A stretch of 64,000 nt of DNA, from positions 1 to 64,000 of the forward strand of contig VWPU01014813.1 in NCBI GenBank assembly GCA_013398955.1, written 5' to 3'. The position numbers and the translations under genes were made by a program. Below are positions 55,001 through 64,000 of the stretch, piece by piece. The first letter of the stretch is position 1. Every line of letters begins with the position of its first letter. This stretch comes from Callaeas wilsoni. Lineage: Eukaryota > Chordata > Aves > Passeriformes > Callaeidae. The notes beneath the pieces were generated by a model, which saw only the letters and a list, made by a program, of their open reading frames with translations, ran no database searches and was not told the origin of the DNA.

Positions 55001-55283
55001 CAGTCTGATCAGCACTGGGAGAGTTACTGACCAACTTTAATGCCGAAAACCAGTCTTTGCACCCTACCTGGACTTTGCTGTGCCAGTTTTTGTGAGTTGT
55101 GAGTCAACTAAAGTTTTTTGTTTTTTTTTTTTCTTTCCAGTCTCCCATACACCAGCAGACTTGTGAAAACTTTGCTGTATAATTTCATTAGACAAGAGAG
55201 AAGCCCTCCTCCAGGGACCCACGTCTTTCAGCAGCAAACAGATGGAGGAGGACTGCTCTATGGAATTGCATCTGGGGTGGCAA
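21893..55283 (+). CDS. DYM: Dymeclin, N-terminal part (seven coding exons; continues beyond window)
   Basis: Visible coding is join(21893..22032, 31896..31948, 32605..32698, 33996..34132, 41064..41136, 52803..52928, 55141..55283): 766 bases, 255 complete codons plus one base. The spliced frame is open throughout and follows vertebrate dymeclin closely (for example [17 protein letters not shown], [50 protein letters not shown]). Dymeclin is a Golgi-associated protein of secretory trafficking; loss in humans causes Dyggve-Melchior-Clausen syndrome and Smith-McCort dysplasia. MGANSS at the N terminus fits an N-myristoylation signal (Gly2, Ser6), as known for the family. The protein is otherwise soluble and largely helical with hydrophobic helices. 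The usual length is about 669 residues, so roughly 38 percent is here. The next expected segment (TGLWTVFTLGG in human) was not found before 64000. Confidence 0.96.
26752..26798 (+). repeat. Polypyrimidine (T)nC tract
   Basis: Runs of 5-10 T separated by single C. The minus strand reads as Lys/Arg codons, which explains the KKRKKRK ORF there. Confidence 0.9.
27805..28005 (-). mobile_element. CR1 LINE 3' fragment, antisense
   Basis: CAGAACAGTTTGAGTTGGAA, GGCAGGGACACCTTCCACTG and CCAGGGATCCAGGGGCAGCC in order, ending near CCCTCAGAGTTTG. About 200 bp, 3' end at the low coordinate. Confidence 0.9.
28285..28612 (-). mobile_element. CR1 LINE fragment of the 5935 subtype, antisense
   Basis: It shares long near-identical blocks with 5935-6440, for example CCTGTTCCCGGGGAGCAGAG and CCTGTCAGGGAGTTGTGCAG. 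It starts inside the element at ACATCCACACAGCTTTTAAA, without a clear CR1 3' terminus, and ends near TGCTCCAGACACG. Confidence 0.88.
31248..31535 (-). mobile_element. CR1 LINE 3' fragment, antisense
   Basis: ATGGAATCACAGAATCTTCT is the reversed 3' end, followed by AAGTTGGAAAAGCCC and the ACACAGCTTTTAAATCCCTC block shared with 28285-28612. About 290 bp, ending CCCTGGGAGAAGACACTG. Confidence 0.88.
31635..31785 (+). mobile_element. Old CR1 LINE fragment, sense
   Basis: TGAGTTGCTCAGAGAGCTTG, then CTGCTTGAGCAGGGAGATTG and ACAAACTGACCTCTACGAG. This is a diverged version of the CR1 block seen better preserved at 60790-61095. It lies only 110-260 bp upstream of DYM exon 3. Confidence 0.75.
31896..31948 (+). 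CDS. DYM: DYM exon 3
   Basis: 53 bp after the acceptor CTACCTAG. T completes Ser, then [17 protein letters not shown], then G of a split Val codon before the donor GTGAGA. Human has [16 protein letters not shown]. Confidence 0.95.
31949..32604 (+). other. DYM: DYM intron 3
   Basis: 656 bp of AT-rich unique sequence. The in-frame extension of exon 3 past the donor runs to a stop near 32031 and is not coding. Confidence 0.8.
32605..32698 (+). CDS. DYM: DYM exon 4
   Basis: 94 bp encoding (V)[18 protein letters not shown] then [12 protein letters not shown] and AA of a split Asn codon, donor GTAAGT. Acceptor TCATCTAG. Agrees with human [19 protein letters not shown]. Confidence 0.96.
32699..33995 (+). 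other. DYM: DYM intron 4
   Basis: 1.3 kb of unique sequence; I see no repeat. The ORFs at 33378-33680 (+) have no recognisable content. Confidence 0.8.
33996..34132 (+). CDS. DYM: DYM exon 5
   Basis: 137 bp: (N)[45 protein letters not shown] and G of a split Gly codon, donor GTGGGT. It contains the hydrophobic helix [13 protein letters not shown]. Acceptor CTTTTCTAG. Confidence 0.96.
34215..34315 (+). mobile_element. Weak CR1-type LINE 3' end, sense
   Basis: GTTGTACTTGATCTTAAGGG, TCTTTTCCCTCAGATGC and ACCTATGATTCTATG match the tail of CR1 elements. Only about 100 bp survives, 80 bp after exon 5. Confidence 0.65.
35018..35095 (-). mobile_element. Weak CR1-type LINE 3' end, antisense
   Basis: CGTGGAATCACTTAGTCTGG and AAAGGCCCTCTAGGATCATC, followed by AACCCAGCACTGCCAAG. 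A short diverged remnant. Confidence 0.7.
38776..38828 (+). repeat. TA/TG microsatellite
   Basis: Alternating TATA and TGTG steps across about 53 bp. Alternating purine-pyrimidine sequence of this kind can form Z-DNA or cruciforms. Confidence 0.9.
41064..41136 (+). CDS. DYM: DYM exon 6
   Basis: 73 bp: (G)[23 protein letters not shown] and TT of a split Leu codon, donor GTAAGT. The acceptor follows TTTCTTTTTTAG. Human has SSDSEDLLEELLCCLMQLITDIPLL, so the acidic linker just before EDLIEEL is the most diverged part. Confidence 0.95.
42599..42617 (+). repeat. Poly-T tract with an undetermined base
   Basis: An unbroken T run ending in N at 42617. The N probably marks uncertain homopolymer length in the assembly. 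Confidence 0.9.
43750..44340 (+). mobile_element. CR1 LINE fragment, sense (long)
   Basis: About 590 bp, from TGCCCTGGGCTGATCCCCCA to GGTCCCTTCCAACCCAAGCT and ATTCCAGGATTCTAAG. It is the counterpart of 9024-9652 on the other strand and reaches the same internal position, so the two are useful for dating against each other. Confidence 0.93.
46846..47262 (+). mobile_element. CR1 LINE fragment, sense, with internal deletion
   Basis: It starts at GATGCTCCCAGGGCTGGAGC and ends AACCCAAACCATTTTGGGAT. Compared with 43750-44340 it lacks a few bases in the GGCTTGGAGCAACCTGGG region and in the GCCATGGCAGG region. Confidence 0.92.
48310..48440 (+). mobile_element. Short CR1 LINE 3' fragment, sense
   Basis: GCTAAGGTTGGGCACGGCTT through GGAAGGTGTTCCTGTCCATG to AGGATTCGATGATTCTAAT. 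About 130 bp. Confidence 0.9.
48730..48862 (+). mobile_element. Short CR1 LINE 3' fragment, sense
   Basis: CTGACAGTGCTGAAGGCCAA to AACCATTCTGTGATTCTAAT. About 130 bp, 290 bp after the previous copy, with the same orientation and almost the same truncation length. Confidence 0.9.
52803..52928 (+). CDS. DYM: DYM exon 7
   Basis: 126 bp: (L)[41 protein letters not shown] and TG of a split Cys codon, donor GTATGT. Acceptor TTTATTCTGCAG. HGRC replaces RGPC of human; the rest is conservative. Confidence 0.96.
53735..54610 (-). mobile_element. Possible degraded LTR remnant, antisense
   Basis: The block differs in composition from its flanks. On the minus strand a reversed AATAAA lies at 53960-53965, and a purine-rich segment (54051-54142) is joined to CACCAGTCCTGGCTCCAGTG. 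The order would fit a U3-R-U5 unit. I see no terminal repeat partner, primer-binding site or coding domain, so this rests on composition and general resemblance to songbird LTRs only. Confidence 0.25.
54051..54142 (+). repeat. Purine-rich (GA) tract
   Basis: About 90 bases, almost entirely A and G, with GAGAGAGGG and GAAAGGAAG words. It explains the Lys/Glu/Arg-rich ORF over this stretch. Confidence 0.85.
55141..55283 (+). CDS. DYM: DYM exon 8
   Basis: 143 bp after a long T tract and CCAG: (C)[47 protein letters not shown] and A of a split Thr codon, donor GTGAGT. The last visible coding base of DYM in the window is 55283. Confidence 0.96.
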
Positions 55284-55644
55284 GTGAGTCTGATTTTCTA
55301 TAAATTGTACTTCAGACCATATGAAGTATCGCCTTCTGTGTGCCCTCTCTTGCAGACACACCTGTAGCCCATTTCTTTTTCAGCAAGTGATACCAGTGTA
55401 GAAAAGCTGTCCACAGGCCTGCCTGGCCCATCTTGAGATGTGTTAGAATCTGAAGCAATTATACCTGCAGGACAGCAGATGGGAAAAGTATCACCTAGCC
55501 CCTGGTTTTTTTTTACTGACACATTAGAAAACCCTCAACCGAACAAGTAGTGCCCTATTTGATGAATCACATACTTCAAGATGCTTAAAATGTTGCAAGA
55601 AATAGTTTTATGTGCACATTTTGTTCTTTACAATTACTCGGTGG

Positions 55645-55732
55645 ATATGGTGACCTGCTCTGTGGCTCTGCTTGAGCAAAGGGTTGGGCTAGGTGGTCTC
55701 AGGGGATCCCTCCCCGGAGGGTTCTTTGATGT
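55645..55732 (+). mobile_element. Weak CR1 LINE fragment, sense
   Basis: GACCTGCTCTGTGGCTCTGC, TTGAGCAAAGGGTTGGGCTA and GGTGGTCTCAGGGGATCCCT match the CR1 region before the 3' terminus (compare 60990-61060). About 90 bp. Confidence 0.7.
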
Positions 55733-56204
55733 AAGGGAGCAGCCTAGATAGGAATTTTTATAACATGTTGTGCCTTTCCCAGTAAGTTGACTAATGTTTT
55801 TTCCTGATTAGTATGACTAGATTCTGACCTTTCCTGGGTAGACTGTTTGCTAGAGAGAAATACTGCCTGAAGAATAGCAAAGACTTCATGCCATGTGTTG
55901 TTCAGAAAAAGGTTTCTCATTTTTGTTATACTACATACTCTGTTTTGGTTGGTGGCTGCTCCCTTCCCCACACCAGATGTGTTTTACTGGTATATAAAAA
56001 TCCGTCCTAGAGGTTTTTTTCCTTTCCACTGAATGAGAATAAAACATAATACAGTGCTAACAGCAAAGGTAGATATTATTTTCTTTCTCCCCGACAAACT
56101 AGAGAACACTTTGCAAGTCAGTTGCTGTTAAAACCGATACTATTTATTTAGCTCTTTTGTGAAATCAATTCACTGTCAGCCTCCTGAGGGAATATTAAAG
56201 TTCA

Positions 56205-56395
56205 GGCCGCGAGGGGTCTGCCAGCATTTGCAGCCGGTGGCAGTGCTCGCGTCTCTCCTCGGGGCGGCAGTGGAAGAGCGCGGCTCTGCGCAGCTCCCTC
56301 CGCGCTCCGCTGACACCGCCACGGCTCTGGCCCCAGCGTAAACCCAGCACAAAGCAGCGCCTCGGTCTGCAGGTCACTTACGCACACGCCAGATT
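56205..56395. other. Isolated CpG-rich patch in intron 8
   Basis: About 190 bp with roughly 20 CpG dinucleotides by eye count, in surroundings where CpG is rare. There is no CR1 similarity and no clear splice donor or recognisable protein in either direction. It could be an intragenic promoter, an enhancer, or a GC-rich insertion that has not yet lost its CpGs. Confidence 0.5.
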
Positions 56396-59300
56396 AATTA
56401 AATTGTTCCTTACAGTGTTTTATTCCAGAGCCCCATCAGGTATATTCTTTTCCTTCATTTCAGTTGCAGGGGGAAATTGCTCTTAACGTGTTTTTCTGAA
56501 GCAGTTTTCAGTATCTGGTTTGTAGTTTTGCGGTTCTTACTGCATATTTTGGTACGTGTTATTACCTGAATAATTGCTGTTATTTATGTTATTATTAGTT
56601 CTGATCTCTCTGCTGTCTTTCTGCCTCAGTGCTGCCACAGGCAAAACACTCCTTCCCCTCTTCTGGTTACTTGACTGATTAGTAAATCCATCCATATTGC
56701 CACCACTCCAGCCTCGCTCTGTAACACTTCTCACATCATATCCCCCATGACTTTTTACTCGTTGTATATCAAGTTTCCATTTCTTAATGCAAACTCTGAA
56801 GATTTCAGCCTACATCTGTTCTTGTCTCTTCCTACACTCCCACCTCCTTCACTCCTCTTGAACCATTCCCTTAGCAACTACCTTGGCATACGCCTACGCT
56901 TGTTTTCTTGCTTCTTTCATGAGTACCTGAAGTGCCATCTCTTCGCCCAGCAAATTAAGTGTCTTCATTTAAAACTTTAAGAAGAGGAGCCTTTTTAAAG
57001 AGCTTTCTAATTTCCTGCCTGGGAAAAGGGAAAAAATAATACCACATCCTGTTAGAAAACAAATGTTTTTTCTATCCATGCCCAGACAGTTGGTTCAGAT
57101 TTTTTTTAAATTATTTGCCTATATGTGATGTTGGACTGTAGGTGAAATGTGGACACGGTAGGATTGTGGAGTAAATGGCTTATTTGCCTGTCTTATCTCT
57201 GAATTAACTCATATCAAATCAATACTTTGGTTCATATAGCATCATGTACATGGGCAGAGCACAGGACAAATGACAATTCAGCAACACGAGCTGGTAGTCT
57301 GTTAGGGAGCAGAAGCGAATATTGAGCAGTGAACAGCTGTGGAAAACTTTGATGTGATTTCTGTATTGTATTACTTTTGTGTATTTTGTAATCTTTACGT
57401 GATAGAGATTGAAAGAAGAGTGGAAGAATTGAAGACTCACTTCTGTGCTGCTCAGTGCCTTTTAAATACCACATAATGCTTAAAGTAAGTTTACTGAAGT
57501 AGTCTAAATATAATCTACTTAGGATGAAAGGAGATAAGAGCCTGGTTTAAAAAAATATTTTTAATATGAGATTTTGAGGGTTAAAACAATTATTGTACTT
57601 GTTAATTATTTTACTTGATACCACAGTCATCTCCATGATCATGTATGTTGTTATTCCTATTTTGTAGTCACTTGCGCTGCAGCAGGAGATCAACAAACTC
57701 TTACAAGCACCGTATTTTAGATCCACCCTCCTTTTCCTTCCTTGTGATTCAGTGGGAGTGATAATTATACACAATATTAGCAGAATTTTACCCTTTCCCA
57801 CAGTTAACCTTCTCCTGCTTCTCATCCTTCATAGCCTGTTTTTCTTCCTCTTGTGAGCTTCCTTAGCTCTGAAACCACACAGCCAACATCCTCACACCAA
57901 TTACTTCTGGGTTTGGCCTCTGACTGGATCCAAGTTACCTCTGTGCAAGGACCTTTCTCCATCCTGGATATAAAATACCTGGATTGGATTGTCCTGCCAA
58001 TTCTGTTATGCTCCAATAATTAAAGAAACAATGGTGGTTTTGGAAGGAGGGGAAAAATAATGGTATTTATTTTTGTAACTTCATAAAGGAGATTTTTCTC
58101 TACTGAGTCAACTTTGCTTGGGATTTGTGGTCTTTCAGTAGGTGTGCAAAGTAATTGTAAAGTGCTGCTAGATCTGGGGCAGTGTTGTGAAGCATAAATG
58201 ACATTAATATGCATGGCAGTAGAGTTTAGATATTAGAAACTCATTTATTGGAAACCAGAAATTAATTATTCTTGGTTCACAAAGCACATTGAACCAACTT
58301 ACCATCAAACCCAAGTTTTTTTGTTGGCTCTAAGTTCCCTCTTCTTTTTTGTTGAGATTTATTAACATTTGGCAATTCATAGTCTGCAGTCAACTAAGTT
58401 GAGACAACTTTTTGTGGACAAGCAATTTTTTTTAAATTAGTCATTTTATTGCTTGCAAAATAAAATCCTTGTTAGAGTGAGGAACTGCCAAGCAGATGAT
58501 GTTCTAAGACAGGGAAATGATAGTGCTACTCAAGACTATTGAAAAATAAGTCAGTTTAAATGGTTTCCTTTGAAATAGTTGATCCAGTTTATACTTTGCT
58601 ATTAAAAACAACTCCAGACACTAATGCATCTGGCAGAAGTAAGGAGTTACTGCAACAGTGGGATCTAGTTGACTTGGTTTGTGCTGTCTGGGTGTTTGTA
58701 GATGTGAGGGGTACAATGCTGTATCTGTAAGGAACTAGAGAAGACTCAGTAACCAGATTCAGCTTCATTAGTCATCTAAGTCATCATCATAACTAATCTG
58801 CCACACAAATGTACTGTCTAGCATTAATAGAAATTGCAGAATCCAGTGTGTAGTGGTCAGTGATGGCTTGCTTTCTCATGTCTGTATTCTTTGGTTGGAA
58901 CTAGGCAAGCATTCCTGGCCATTAATGACTTTCTGTCAGGCAAGTATATGCTTTACTCTGCATTATACTGTTCAGCATTAGGATACCTGAAGATATCAGA
59001 CCTCTGTTGTACATCCATGATTTATATACACTAATGCTTATTCCTATTTTTTTCCCCACTACTTTCTGGTTAATAGAAGCATTTGCATGGTAATTTTTAA
59101 CTTTACAAGAAAACTATTTATTAATATTTACTGTTTTATGTTAATATCTTTTTCCTCTTCAATTTTATGTAGCCTGATTTGTAGTATCTATGTTAAAATA
59201 TATCACAGTAGAGAGACACAAAAAGGTACTAACAATATGTCTGTTATTTCTTATGATTTCACCAACTTTTATTTCTGCTAACAAACGCTTCACTTGGCTT

Positions 59301-60138
59301 GGTGCTACCTTCCAGGTCCTTCTCGTGATGTGTCACAGATCTGGTGTCTCTCTCTGGTGCTTAGTCAGTGCTTAATTGCCTGTTCATGCCCACCGCAATG
59401 GAAATGTACATTTGAGCTTTCTTTCCCACTTCCGTCTGTTCATGTTGGTTCTTGCTTACAGTCTGTAAGTGTCATCCTCTTGACGCTGTAACTGTGATAT
59501 TTTCACCTGTCTGAAGGGGAAGATTGAGGTAGTTTCCAGATCTTTAACCTTTCACTTAGTTCCCCTGACGATATGCCTGATGCAGAGCGAAGTGTGTGGC
59601 TGCAGTTCAAGCACAGGTACTTTGAGAATAAATAGTTGAGTGTTACTGGTTGTGTAGCTGTGGCAGGGGCAGTCTGCAAGAGCTGCACAGCAAACTGGTG
59701 CCAGAGTGGCTTTATCCTGACCAAAAATCTGTGCTTGGGTGCTAAAAGGACCACAGAAGCTGGTTTGAAATTGGATTGAACTGCTGCCTGAACAGTGCCT
59801 CAGCGTCCCCTTGGAGAGTTTTAATGTTTTTATGACAAAACCTCACCTTCTGCCTTAATCACATTAGTACAGAAATACATTGTGTCTGATACGAGTCTCT
59901 GCAGGCCAGAGATATATTCACTGTCAAGCTCTTAGACGCTTCCTTTGACATCCACTGTGTTGTGTATGTTCTGTTTCTTGAAACCTAATTTACCTTCTTG
60001 TACTTGGATGATGTGAAAGTATGCAATGATTATACAGCAGTAGCACTTCTGGTGGCATTTGGCCCCAGCTCCACCAAGCCCTTGGGACTTTGAATGACAG
60101 GGATCTGAAACCAGAACAGTTGCAGTATAATTAAGAAA

Positions 60139-60565
60139 TAATGATGCTCCCAGAGCTGGCACCCCTCTGCTCTGGAGCCAGGCTGGGAGAGCTGGGCGTG
60201 TTCCCCTGCACAAGAGAAGGCTCCAGGGAGAGCTCAGAGCCCCTGCCAGTGCCTCAAGGGGCTCCAGGAGAGCTGGAGAGGGACTGGGACAAGGCATGGA
60301 GGGACAGGACACAGGGAATGGCTTCCCAGTGCCAGAGGGCAGGGAGAGATGTGACACTGAGAAGGAATTCCTGGCTGTGAGGGTGGTGGGGCCCTGGCAC
60401 AGGTTGTCCAGAGCAGCTGTGGCCGTCTCTGGATCCTTGGAAGTGTCCAAGGTCAGGTTGAATGGGGCAGTTCAACAGTGGAAGGTGTCCCTGGCCATGG
60501 CAGGGGTTTGGAATAAGATGGCATTTGAGGTCCCTTCCAACTGAAACCATCCTGAGATTCCATTA
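60139..60565 (+). mobile_element. CR1 LINE fragment, sense
   Basis: It starts at GATGCTCCCAGAGCTGGCAC and ends AACTGAAACCATCCTGAGAT. About 425 bp. Its 5' truncation falls at the same element position as the copy at 46846. Confidence 0.92.
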
Positions 60566-60789
60566 AATTCTTGATCAGTCCTGTTAGTTTCACCAACATG
60601 TTTTTGATAGTAAACCACCATTAATCGGAACTAGCTGCACAGGTAGCATGGGCTTTGCTCTGTGAGTTCTGCTCTTTGCACGTACACTGATGGTAGTGAC
60701 AGCAAAGCATTCTTTCTCAGAGGAGGAATTTATACTGTCATTTCCTGGGCTTGATAATTCTTAGAAATCTTGAATTGACTTTGATTAGA

Positions 60790-61095
60790 CTCATCAGTAT
60801 CTGCAGGGAGGTGTCAGAGCATGGAGCGGGCTCTGCTGTGTGGGACCCAGCAACGTCACCAGAGGAACTGATGCCCAGGAAGCTCCACCTGGACATGAGA
60901 AAGAACTTCCCTGTGAAGTGACTGAGCCCTGAGACCAGAGAGAGTGTGGAGTCTCCCTCACCGGGGATATTCCAGACCCATCGACACAATCCTGGTGCAA
61001 TTGCTCTGCGATGACCCTGCTGTAGGAGGGAGCTGGGACCAGATGATCCACTGTGGTCCCTTCCACCCATACCCATTCTGAGATTCTGTGAAACT
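60790..61095 (+). mobile_element. CR1 LINE fragment of another subtype, sense
   Basis: ATCAGTATCTGCAGGGAGGT, then AAGCTCCACCTGGACATGAG, GTGTGGAGTCTCCCTCACCG, GACCCTGCTGTAGGAGGG and CCCATTCTGAGATTCTGTGA. This is the classic CR1 3' region with its ATTCTGTG repeat. About 305 bp. Confidence 0.93.
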
Positions 61096-62154
61096 GTATG
61101 TTTTTTCTTCTTTTGTTTGAAGAGGTTGATGCTCCTGGGGACCCTTGATTGCCACCACTCCACCCTTGTGACAGTGACAGAATTTTTCATAGTTAACATT
61201 CTGGAGGCTCATGCGCTTTTAAAGCCTGTAAAGCCTCTTTTCTGTGATGTCTACCTGACACTGCCCAGGCTTGTGTTGTGCTGGGAGCTGTGCCGTAGCT
61301 CTCTGTAGCCTGTCAGCTGTTTGGAGCAGGGACCATCAATGCACAGCACAGCGAGGCTGTGGTTCATGACTAGAGCTTCTGATTTCTGTGGTCATACAAA
61401 CCCTAATTGTAACCATATGCTTCAGCTTGTTTACTGAGAGTGCTGCAGCGAGTTTCACGAGGTGTGTTGGTGATTTATCTCCTTGACATTTATCCTGATA
61501 CTCCAAAACCTGAGCAGCTTCAAATAACCCATTATAAAAGAGAAGAGAAAACCTATTGGCTCAAAAATGATTTTTCTTTAATTCTTTAGGGGAAATTGCT
61601 TGTTAAAGGAAACCAAGAAGCAAGCTGATGTATTGTAACAACGTTTTAAAAGTTAGTATTTTGCAAGGATTAGGACTAGAAAAAAGGGATTTTATATGGC
61701 TGAAAAGGCGGTATTTCTTGCTTTCCAAATTCTTTTTAGCTCTAGAGAATTACGGAAATTGAAATTGAGATAAAGACAATATTTATAAATAGAGAGTGTC
61801 AATAATCAGCTATGTAAAAAAACAAACTCAAGCAACAAAACCAGTTACACTTGACTTTTTCTTCAAGTCCTATAAATTTCAGCTAGGGGGTGGTAAGAAA
61901 TCTGTAACTCTTTGCCTTATAATCTAGTGTCAACAAGAGTGTTCATTTCCTACCTAATCTTTATTTTAGCAATAAGTGTGAAAAGGCTTTAAAAAGCAGC
62001 AGTATTTTTTCAGTTCATTATTGAGCACATTTGAAATGACAAAGATGCTTGACCATCCGTGCTGTCTAAGAAACAGTCCAAAATCTGTGAGTTAAAGGTT
62101 CAGGACCTTCTTCCCCTAGGCTGCTGTGCTTCTTGTGCAGTGATAACAGATCCT

Positions 62155-62665
62155 GTGCTCAGGTGAGACCCCACCTGCAGAGCTGCCTCCAGCCCTGGGC
62201 TCCAACAGCACAAGGATCTGGAGCTGCTGGAGCCAGCCCAGAGGAGGCCACGGAGATGCTCCGAGGGCTGGAGCCCCTCTGCTCTGGAGCCAGGCTGGGA
62301 GAGCTGGGGGTGTTCCCCTGCACAAGAGAAGGCTCCAGGGAGAGCTCAGAGCCCCTGCCAGTGCCTAAAGGGGCTCCAGGAGAGCTGGAGAGGGACTGGG
62401 ACAAGGCATGGAGGGACAGGACACAGGGAATGGCTTCCCAGTGCCAGAGGGCAGGGATAGATGGGATATTGGGAAGGAATTCCTGACTGGGAGGGTTCAG
62501 AGCAGCCGTGGCTGTCCCTGGATCCCTGGAAGTGTCCAAGGCCCATTTGGATGGGGCTTGGAGCACCCTGGTGCAGTGGAAGGTGTCCCTGAGAGGATGT
62601 TGGAATTGGTTGAGCTTTAAGGTCCCTTCCAACCCAAACCGTTCTAGGGTTTTATGATCATGAAC
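62155..62665 (+). mobile_element. CR1 LINE fragment, sense
   Basis: GCTCAGGTGAGACCCCACCT to AACCCAAACCGTTCTAGGGT. About 510 bp. It has a small deletion after CTGACTGGGAGGG, where other copies read GTGGTGAGGCCCTGGCACAG. Confidence 0.93.
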
Positions 62666-64000
62666 TTGTAAATGGTCCTCCTTCTAGATGGCAGATACAG
62701 ACTTTGTAGCATTAATGACTCAAAGGTTCAGGAGTTTTTTTGCAGTAATATGGTATATTAAATTAACACCTAGAACTTACAACTGCATAAGGGATTTATT
62801 CTTCATAATTTTGAAAATATGTGCACTGAACTGCTCAGGCTGTGGTGTTTAGCTGCACGATTTCTCATGAAAATGGTTGGATAGGTCAGGAAAAGGATGA
62901 TCTGTTTGGTTCCAGATGCACTGATGCCGTGTTATGAAAGGCTTAAACTTGATGTCTGATAATTGACAGGTGCTCTGGACAGGTTGGAAAGTGAAGGGAT
63001 AGGAGAAACTGAGCTGCATTTCAAGTCAGGATGAAGAACATTGATAAAGCACAAGAAATTCTTTGGCTTTTTATTGTTCTTTCTTAAAAATTGTTTTTCA
63101 GGTCTGCTCATGGACTAAATCCATCTGAAGCTGCATTTGTTAATAAATTACATGTTACTGAATAACACATTAACTGTTTCCCCTTCATTGTCCTGCCAGA
63201 TGTCTGCTATGTTTTGGAGTGGGAGTATTCAGACATCAGATCACTCATTTTAACCATTGTCCATGTTCAGCAGAGCAGGGGAGTTGCATTGCCTGGCATG
63301 TGAAACTCCTTTTAATAGTTAAATTTTGTGGTTTTATTGATTGGTCGTGTGTGTAAAGACGAAAGGAATGAAAAGGCAATGCTGTGCACTGCCTGTCTGG
63401 AAATATTGATTAGCTAGCTCCATTTTCTGGGTGTTCTGTTTTTTCCAGTAGGCTACTGGAGTATCGGTTCTGTGAAGCTGTCATGTTATTTTGCATTTTT
63501 TCTTCAAGATTTTTTATTTATTTTATTATTGATGCATTGTAGATAAAACAAGGGTAGAGGAAAGGCTGTCTGTGTGCTTTGTGTTTAGTTCCCTGTTGCC
63601 TTTCACCTTTAACTTCCTGCTGCTTCTCCAAAATAAATGATGATGGATTTTTTTTTTAGTGCATCTGCAAGGAAAATCTGTATTTTAACCCATTCCCCAA
63701 ATAACTCCTGAAGTCTGATAGACTTTTTGACAGGTACAAGGTGAAAGAGAAGTTTATTCATGTAATATGAATCATGTTGAGCATAGAATGGACTCGTGAT
63801 AGCAGTGGCACATTTCAGATGTGGAAGTTCTGTGTCACGATCAAATTAGTTCAAGCTCTGAAACAGTTTTATTTGCCTTTCAATATTTTTGTCAGGGGAG
63901 AAGCCTTAATCTGTGATGTCAGTCTACTCAACTACAATATAAAGAACCGTCTACCTAAGGAGGCTGCAGATGAACTCTTACTTAGTAATAGTATTTATGA

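Larger units (their letters stand above)
52929..55140 (+). other. DYM: DYM intron 7
   Basis: 2.2 kb. The middle (53585-54610) is GC-richer than its surroundings and contains a purine tract; it may be an old LTR. The rest is unique. The intron ends in a T-rich tract and TTTCCAG. Confidence 0.7.
55284..64000 (+). other. DYM: DYM intron 8, 5' part
   Basis: The last 8.7 kb of the window. It contains sense CR1 fragments (55645, 60139, 60790, 62155), an isolated CpG-rich patch (56205-56395) and AT-rich unique sequence. I looked for the next dymeclin segment (TGLWTVFTLGGVGSK-like) and did not find it. Confidence 0.7.

Overview
This is eukaryotic, almost certainly avian, genomic DNA, probably from a songbird. 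Three things point there: three vertebrate genes with GT-AG introns; more than 20 fragments of CR1, the dominant LINE of birds, many ending in an ATTCTATG-type 3' end; and the absence of SINE Alu/B1-type repeats. The gene order RPL17 - C18orf32 homologue - DYM, all on the + strand, matches the human 18q21 block. From general knowledge that block lies on the avian Z chromosome; the window itself does not prove Z linkage.

Layout. 1-840 is the 3' end of RPL17: the last two coding exons, with a box C/D snoRNA of the SNORD58 type in the intron between them, then the polyadenylation signal. 1150-4500 is the small C18orf32 (UPF0729) gene: a CpG-island promoter and non-coding exon 1, then two coding exons giving a 100-residue protein. 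4500-9650 is intergenic and holds CR1 fragments, a 15-bp tandem repeat and AT-rich sequence. 9650-9900 is the CpG-island promoter and non-coding exon 1 of DYM (dymeclin). The rest, 9866-64000, is DYM: the start codon is in exon 2 at 21893 and seven coding exons are visible up to 55283. They give 255 complete codons, about the N-terminal 38 percent of a roughly 670-residue protein. The gene runs off the right edge.

How the genes relate. RPL17 is a large-subunit ribosomal protein and its intronic snoRNA modifies rRNA, so the first gene serves ribosome production twice. C18orf32 encodes a small membrane-associated protein and DYM a Golgi-associated trafficking protein. The three are neighbours but not an operon; C18orf32 and DYM each have their own CpG-island promoter.

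I found no sign of an undescribed multi-gene system. The more unusual items are two back-to-back perfect hairpins and a 22-bp perfect palindrome in DYM intron 1, an isolated CpG-rich patch in intron 8, a possible LTR remnant in intron 7, CR1 copies abutting both promoters, a long run of same-strand CR1 copies between 43.7 and 62.7 kb, and a lengthened linker in the C18orf32 protein. All coordinates come from reading by eye, so repeat edges are approximate, while exon edges are fixed by splice sites and reading frame.
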